Shown here one piece after another: positions 61,290 to 64,000 of a DNA stretch of 64,000 bases. This DNA is from CAWFPR01 sp963817635 (lineage in GTDB: Bacteria; Acidobacteriota; Vicinamibacteria; Vicinamibacterales; 2-12-FULL-66-21). Location: NCBI GenBank assembly GCA_963817635.1, contig CAWFPR010000032.1, positions 124,001 through 188,000 of the forward strand, read 5' to 3'. The notes beneath the pieces are model-generated. The model ran no database searches, was not told where the DNA came from, and worked only from the letters and a program-made list of their open reading frames with translations. The translations under genes and the position numbers were made by a program. Each line of letters begins with the position of its first letter. The stretch's first letter is position 1.

Positions 61290-61955
61290 ATGCGTAGCGC
61301 GGCAGTGATGGTGCTCGCGGTCTCGGTGCTCCTGGCCGGCGACGCGCAGGCGCAGAAGCGACGCGCGCCTGTGAAGAGGGCGCCGGTCAAGCCGGTGCCG
61401 ATGAAGACCGAGCCGGCGCAGGTCAATTGTCCGGAATCGCTCGGCACGGGCCTGCGCACGGGTGCCGCCTATTGCTTCGTCCTCGCCGGACGCGAGGCGA
61501 CGCAGGGCGTCATCGTCACGATTCCGCCGCATACGGGCACTGCCACGCTCACGTTCCACCTCCACAATCGTCACACGTACTCGGCTGAAGACGTCAGGGC
61601 GGGCCGCGGCTATTCCAAGTACACCGCGATCATCGGCGTGCTGACGATGGACAACCAGCTGCTGAACCGAGGGGCGGTCCAGAGCGAGTTCCGCACGGCG
61701 GCGGACCTGTTCGAACGGATTTCCGGCGGCGCGGGTCCGGCCGGCGTGAAGGCCGTGGCGCCGATCGGCGACGAACCGGTCGTGGTGTCGATTCCGCCTG
61801 ACGTGACGCAGGTGAGCCTGCTCGGCGAAGTGCTGGATGCGACGACCGCCGCCGGCCATGAGACCGCCACCCCGGGTCGCACCGTGGCCCTCGTCAGCGA
61901 CGTGACCGTCGAGTACCGTCCCAAACCGCCCGCGCCCGTCAAGAAGAAGCGCTGA
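61290..61955 (+). CDS. secreted protein of unknown function
   Basis: A 221-residue protein. The signal peptide MRSAAVMVLAVSVLLAGDAQA is followed by a basic, repetitive linker (KRRAPVKRAPVKPVPMK). The mature domain includes NCPESLGTGLRTGAAYCFVL (two Cys, perhaps a disulphide), TATLTFHLHNRHTYSAEDVR, AIIGVLTMDNQLLNRGAV and VVVSIPPDVTQVSLLGEVLD, which looks like a beta-sandwich. It ends in KPPAPVKKKR. No family recognised. The frame is open upstream through the GCGACTC array, but the start near the -10 box is preferred. Confidence 0.75.
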   Translation: MRSAAVMVLAVSVLLAGDAQAQKRRAPVKRAPVKPVPMKTEPAQVNCPESLGTGLRTGAAYCFVLAGREATQGVIVTIPPHTGTATLTFHLHNRHTYSAEDVRAGRGYSKYTAIIGVLTMDNQLLNRGAVQSEFRTAADLFERISGGAGPAGVKAVAPIGDEPVVVSIPPDVTQVSLLGEVLDATTAAGHETATPGRTVALVSDVTVEYRPKPPAPVKKKR

Positions 61956-62000
61956 ACACGTCGCCTGTCCCTCGCGGCCCCAGACCCCAGCGGTCGCCGA

Positions 62001-62631
62001 CTAATGCGTGCCGTCGCCCCACTTGTGCTGGGAGACGATCACCTTCATCTCGAGCAGCTCGATGAGCGAACGGCAGCGCGCGAGCAGGCCGTCCCGCTCG
62101 AGCAGGGCCTGCTTTTCGACGGGCTCCAGCTCGAGGTACTGCGCGAGCGCGTTGATCAGATCCTCGTCGGCCATCGACGGCGGCATCTTGGGATCGACCC
62201 CGCGTCCGGCCGGCTGCGGCACCAGGATCGTCTCGAGCCGGCGGCGCTCTTCCTGCATCATCTCGCGGTCCCGTTCGCCGACCGTCTCCATGATCGACTC
62301 GACGCGCGCCACGCGGTACGGTATGGCTGTCGTCCTCGCTGGCGACCCGGAACTTCTCGAGGCCCCGCAGCACGATGTTGTAGCGTCCGTCGGACAGTCG
62401 CTCCGAGTGCGTGATGAGCCCCGCGCAGCCGACTGGATACACGGGAGGGCGCCCCTCGTAGTCCCGTTCCCACCCGGGCCGCAGCAGCACCATGCCGATT
62501 ATCCGGTCTCCCCCGAGCGCCGCGGCGACCATGTCGCGGTAACGCGGCTCGAAGATGTGCAGCGGCAGAAAGACGTTGGGGAACAACACGACGTTGGGCA
62601 GCGGGAAGAGGGGCAGGGTGGGGGGGAGCAT
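62001..62631 (-). CDS. LON N-terminal (substrate-binding) domain protein (one frameshift)
   Basis: A protein of about 208 residues consisting of the substrate-binding N domain of Lon without ATPase or protease. It starts MLPPTLPLFPLPNVVLFPNVFLPLHIFEPRYRDM, has IIGMVLLRP, YPVGCAGLITHSERLSDGRYNIVLRGLEKFRV, then a one-base shift near 62325, then PYRVARVESIMETVG and the helical LINALAQYLELEPVEKQALLE. These stand-alone LON-domain proteins are common and of unknown function. The ATG at 62631 is the family start. A heptamer array precedes it on the far side. Confidence 0.88.
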
Positions 62632-62638
62632 GTCAATT

Positions 62639-62763
62639 GCAGATTGCAGATTGCAGATTGCCGATTGACGGATTGACGATTGACGGATTGGCGATTGACG
62701 GATTGCCGATTGGCAGATTGCCGATTGGCAGATTGCCGATTGGCAGATTGCCGATTGGCAGTC
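62639..62763 (+). repeat. heptamer array (NNGATTG), about sixteen copies
   Basis: Runs of CAGATTG, CCGATTG, ACGATTG and GCGATTG with some 8-mers (ACGGATTG, GCAGATTG), the same family as 10657-10840 and 58201-58291. It lies between the LON-domain gene start and the VWA-gene stop, both on the minus strand. Confidence 0.93.
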
Positions 62764-62778
62764 CCCAGTCTGCAGTCT

Positions 62779-64000
62779 TCAATGGATTGTCCTCGTCTTC
62801 TTGTCCATGTAGTCCATCAGGACGTACTGGCCGAGCGTGCGGGGCGTCGTGAAGTAGGCCTTGCCGTGGCAGATTTCGGCCACCTTCCGGACGAAGCTCA
62901 CGAGGTCGTGGTCGTGGGCGAGCATGAACGTGTTGATCAGAATCCCCGCCTTGCGGCACGCGGCGACTTCGGCGAAGGTCTCGGACACGATCAGAGGGTC
63001 GAGCCCGAAGGCATTGCGGTAGATGCGCCCGTCCGGGCGCGTGAGCGCCGACGGCTTGCCGTCGGTGATCATGACAATCTGCCGCATGTCCTTCTGCTGC
63101 CGTTCCAGGAGGCGGCGCGCCAGACGCAGGCCCTCGCGCGTGTTCGTGTAGTACGGGCCGACCTTCGCGCGCGCGAGCTGGCTGAGGGCGATTTCCTCGG
63201 CTGAGTCGTGGAAGAGTACGACCTTCAGCGCGTCGCCGGGTACTGCAGGCGAATCAGGTTGGCCAGCGCGAGCGCGACCCGCTTGGCCGGCGTGAAGCGA
63301 TCCTCGCCGTAGAGGATCATGCTGTGGCTGCAGTCGAGCATCAGGACTGTCGCGCACGAACTCTGATATTCGCCCTGCGCCACCATCAGATCCTCGTAGG
63401 TCGACGTCGATACCCGGTCCCAGCCCGTCGCGGCCGGCGCCCGCCGGACGCCGCCGGACGGCGTTGAGGATCGTCCCGGCAGCGTCGAGGTTGAGCGTAT
63501 CGCCGAACTCGTACGGCTTGGACGCCGCGCTGGCTTCCACGCCGGTCGCCATCTCGCGCGTGTCGTGCCGCCCGAGGCTGCTCTTGCCCATCGAACCGAG
63601 CAGATCGCGCAGGGCACGGAACCCGAGGAAGTCGAGGCTCTTGTCGGTGATCTCGAACGTGTAGGACGCCTCGGGCCCCCGTCCCTGTCCCTGGCCCGGC
63701 GACGCCGTCTCGCCCGGCGCGGTCGTGACGTAGCCCTGCTGCTGGAGCCGCTCGATGATCTTCTGGATGATCCGATCGAGGCGCGCCTCCCCATCCTCCG
63801 CGTCCTGCCAGCCCGCGCCCAGCAGCGCTTCCAGCGTCTCGTCGGAGAGCAGGCCGCCATTCAGAATCGCCTCGAGAATGGCATCGTGCAGCGCCTGCAG
63901 CGAGTGATCCTCGCCGCCGAACATCCCGTACGGATCCTCGAAGCCGCTCGACAGCATGAGATCCGAGAGCCGCGACAGCAGCTCCTCGAGATCGAGCTCG
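62779..64000 (-). CDS. von Willebrand factor A domain protein, partial (two frameshifts)
   Basis: The gene continues beyond the right edge; about 400 C-terminal residues are visible. The N-terminal part is helical (LDEAILEAILNGGLL-type, LLGAGWQDAEDGEARLDRII). The C-terminal VWA domain has the MIDAS site in VLMLDCSHSMILYGEDRFTP (DxSxS), LKVVLFHDSAEEIALSQL and MITDGKPSALTRPDG, ending KTRTIH. The frame shifts near 63450 and 63235. Related VWA proteins are often paired with MoxR-type AAA+ ATPases; the partner would be upstream, outside the window. It is a likely cytosolic, metal-dependent interaction module. Confidence 0.85.
   Translation of the reverse strand, partial: ELDLEELLSRLSDLMLSSGFEDPYGMFGGEDHSLQALHDAILEAILNGGLLSDETLEALLGAGWQDAEDGEARLDRIIQKIIERLQQQGYVTTAPGETASPGQGQGRGPEASYTFEITDKSLDFLGFRALRDLLGSMGKSSLGRHDTREMATGVEASAASKPYEFGDTLNLDAAGTILNAVRRRPAGAGRDGLGPGIDVDLRGSDGGAGRISEFVRDSPDARLQPQHDPLRRGSLHAGQAGRARAGQPDSPAVPGDALKVVLFHDSAEEIALSQLARAKVGPYYTNTREGLRLARRLLERQQKDMRQIVMITDGKPSALTRPDGRIYRNAFGLDPLIVSETFAEVAACRKAGILINTFMLAHDHDLVSFVRKVAEICHGKAYFTTPRTLGQYVLMDYMDKKTRTIH

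Overview
The window is a GC-rich bacterial chromosome segment whose gene content best fits an acidobacterium, probably of the Vicinamibacteria type. This is inferred from the Oar-like TonB-dependent receptor with an N-terminal carboxypeptidase-regulatory domain, the DUF4097 protein behind an ECF sigma/anti-sigma pair, the S46, M4 and M28 secreted peptidases, and the many short intergenic repeats. No rRNA, phage, transposase or CRISPR is present. One tRNA, tRNA-Leu(CAG), lies at 1630-1716.

Layout. 1-9.3 kb: end of an S46 peptidase, a peroxiredoxin with a tiny zinc protein, tRNA-Leu, a DinB protein, sppA, a STAS-like protein, a sigma-54 activator divergent from a secreted protein that has its own sigma-54 promoter, and a PpiD-like foldase. 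9.5-18.4 kb: a GGDEF cyclase, the rod-shape operon mreB-mreC-mreD-mrdA-rodA, and rng. 18.4-30.3 kb, all minus strand: a secreted protein, DUF4097, anti-sigma, ECF sigma, an MGMT-like protein, an outer-membrane protein, an M4 metalloprotease, an alkaline phosphatase family enzyme, a membrane protein, an HD-GYP phosphodiesterase and a HEAT-repeat protein. 30.5-37.0 kb: a nucleoside salvage cluster (pdp, nupC, punA, cdd, mtnA) followed by tsaD. 37-44 kb: YjbQ, an OmpA-like protein, gltS, an HD protein and a four-gene ABC-2 export cluster. 44.2-49.4 kb: an anchored protein, a GGCT-like protein, an M28 peptidase, a PilZ protein and an aldehyde dehydrogenase. 49.6-51.5 kb: a scar of gene remnants plus a higBA module. 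51.6-55.5 kb: a TPR protein and the TonB receptor. 55.8-61.1 kb: two thiolases, an isocitrate/isopropylmalate-type dehydrogenase, a 3-hydroxyacyl-CoA dehydrogenase and folE. 61.3-64 kb: a secreted protein, a LON-domain protein and a VWA protein that runs off the end.

The most unusual non-coding feature is a set of heptanucleotide tandem arrays with several unrelated unit sequences, most of them ending close to a start codon. Also present are a REP-like palindrome at four loci, an 11-bp array, a 36-bp hairpin array in the sppA leader, a 43-nt near-perfect inverted repeat before mreB, and a repeat-rich insertion with 15-bp direct repeats between two ABC genes. Several starts lie only 6-9 nt after a -10 box, which suggests leaderless transcripts.

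Many otherwise well conserved genes carry single-base frameshifts (rodA, gltS, an ABC ATPase, a thiolase, the M4 protease and others). The most economical explanation is unpolished sequence rather than gene decay. These genes are given as whole spans with the shift sites noted.
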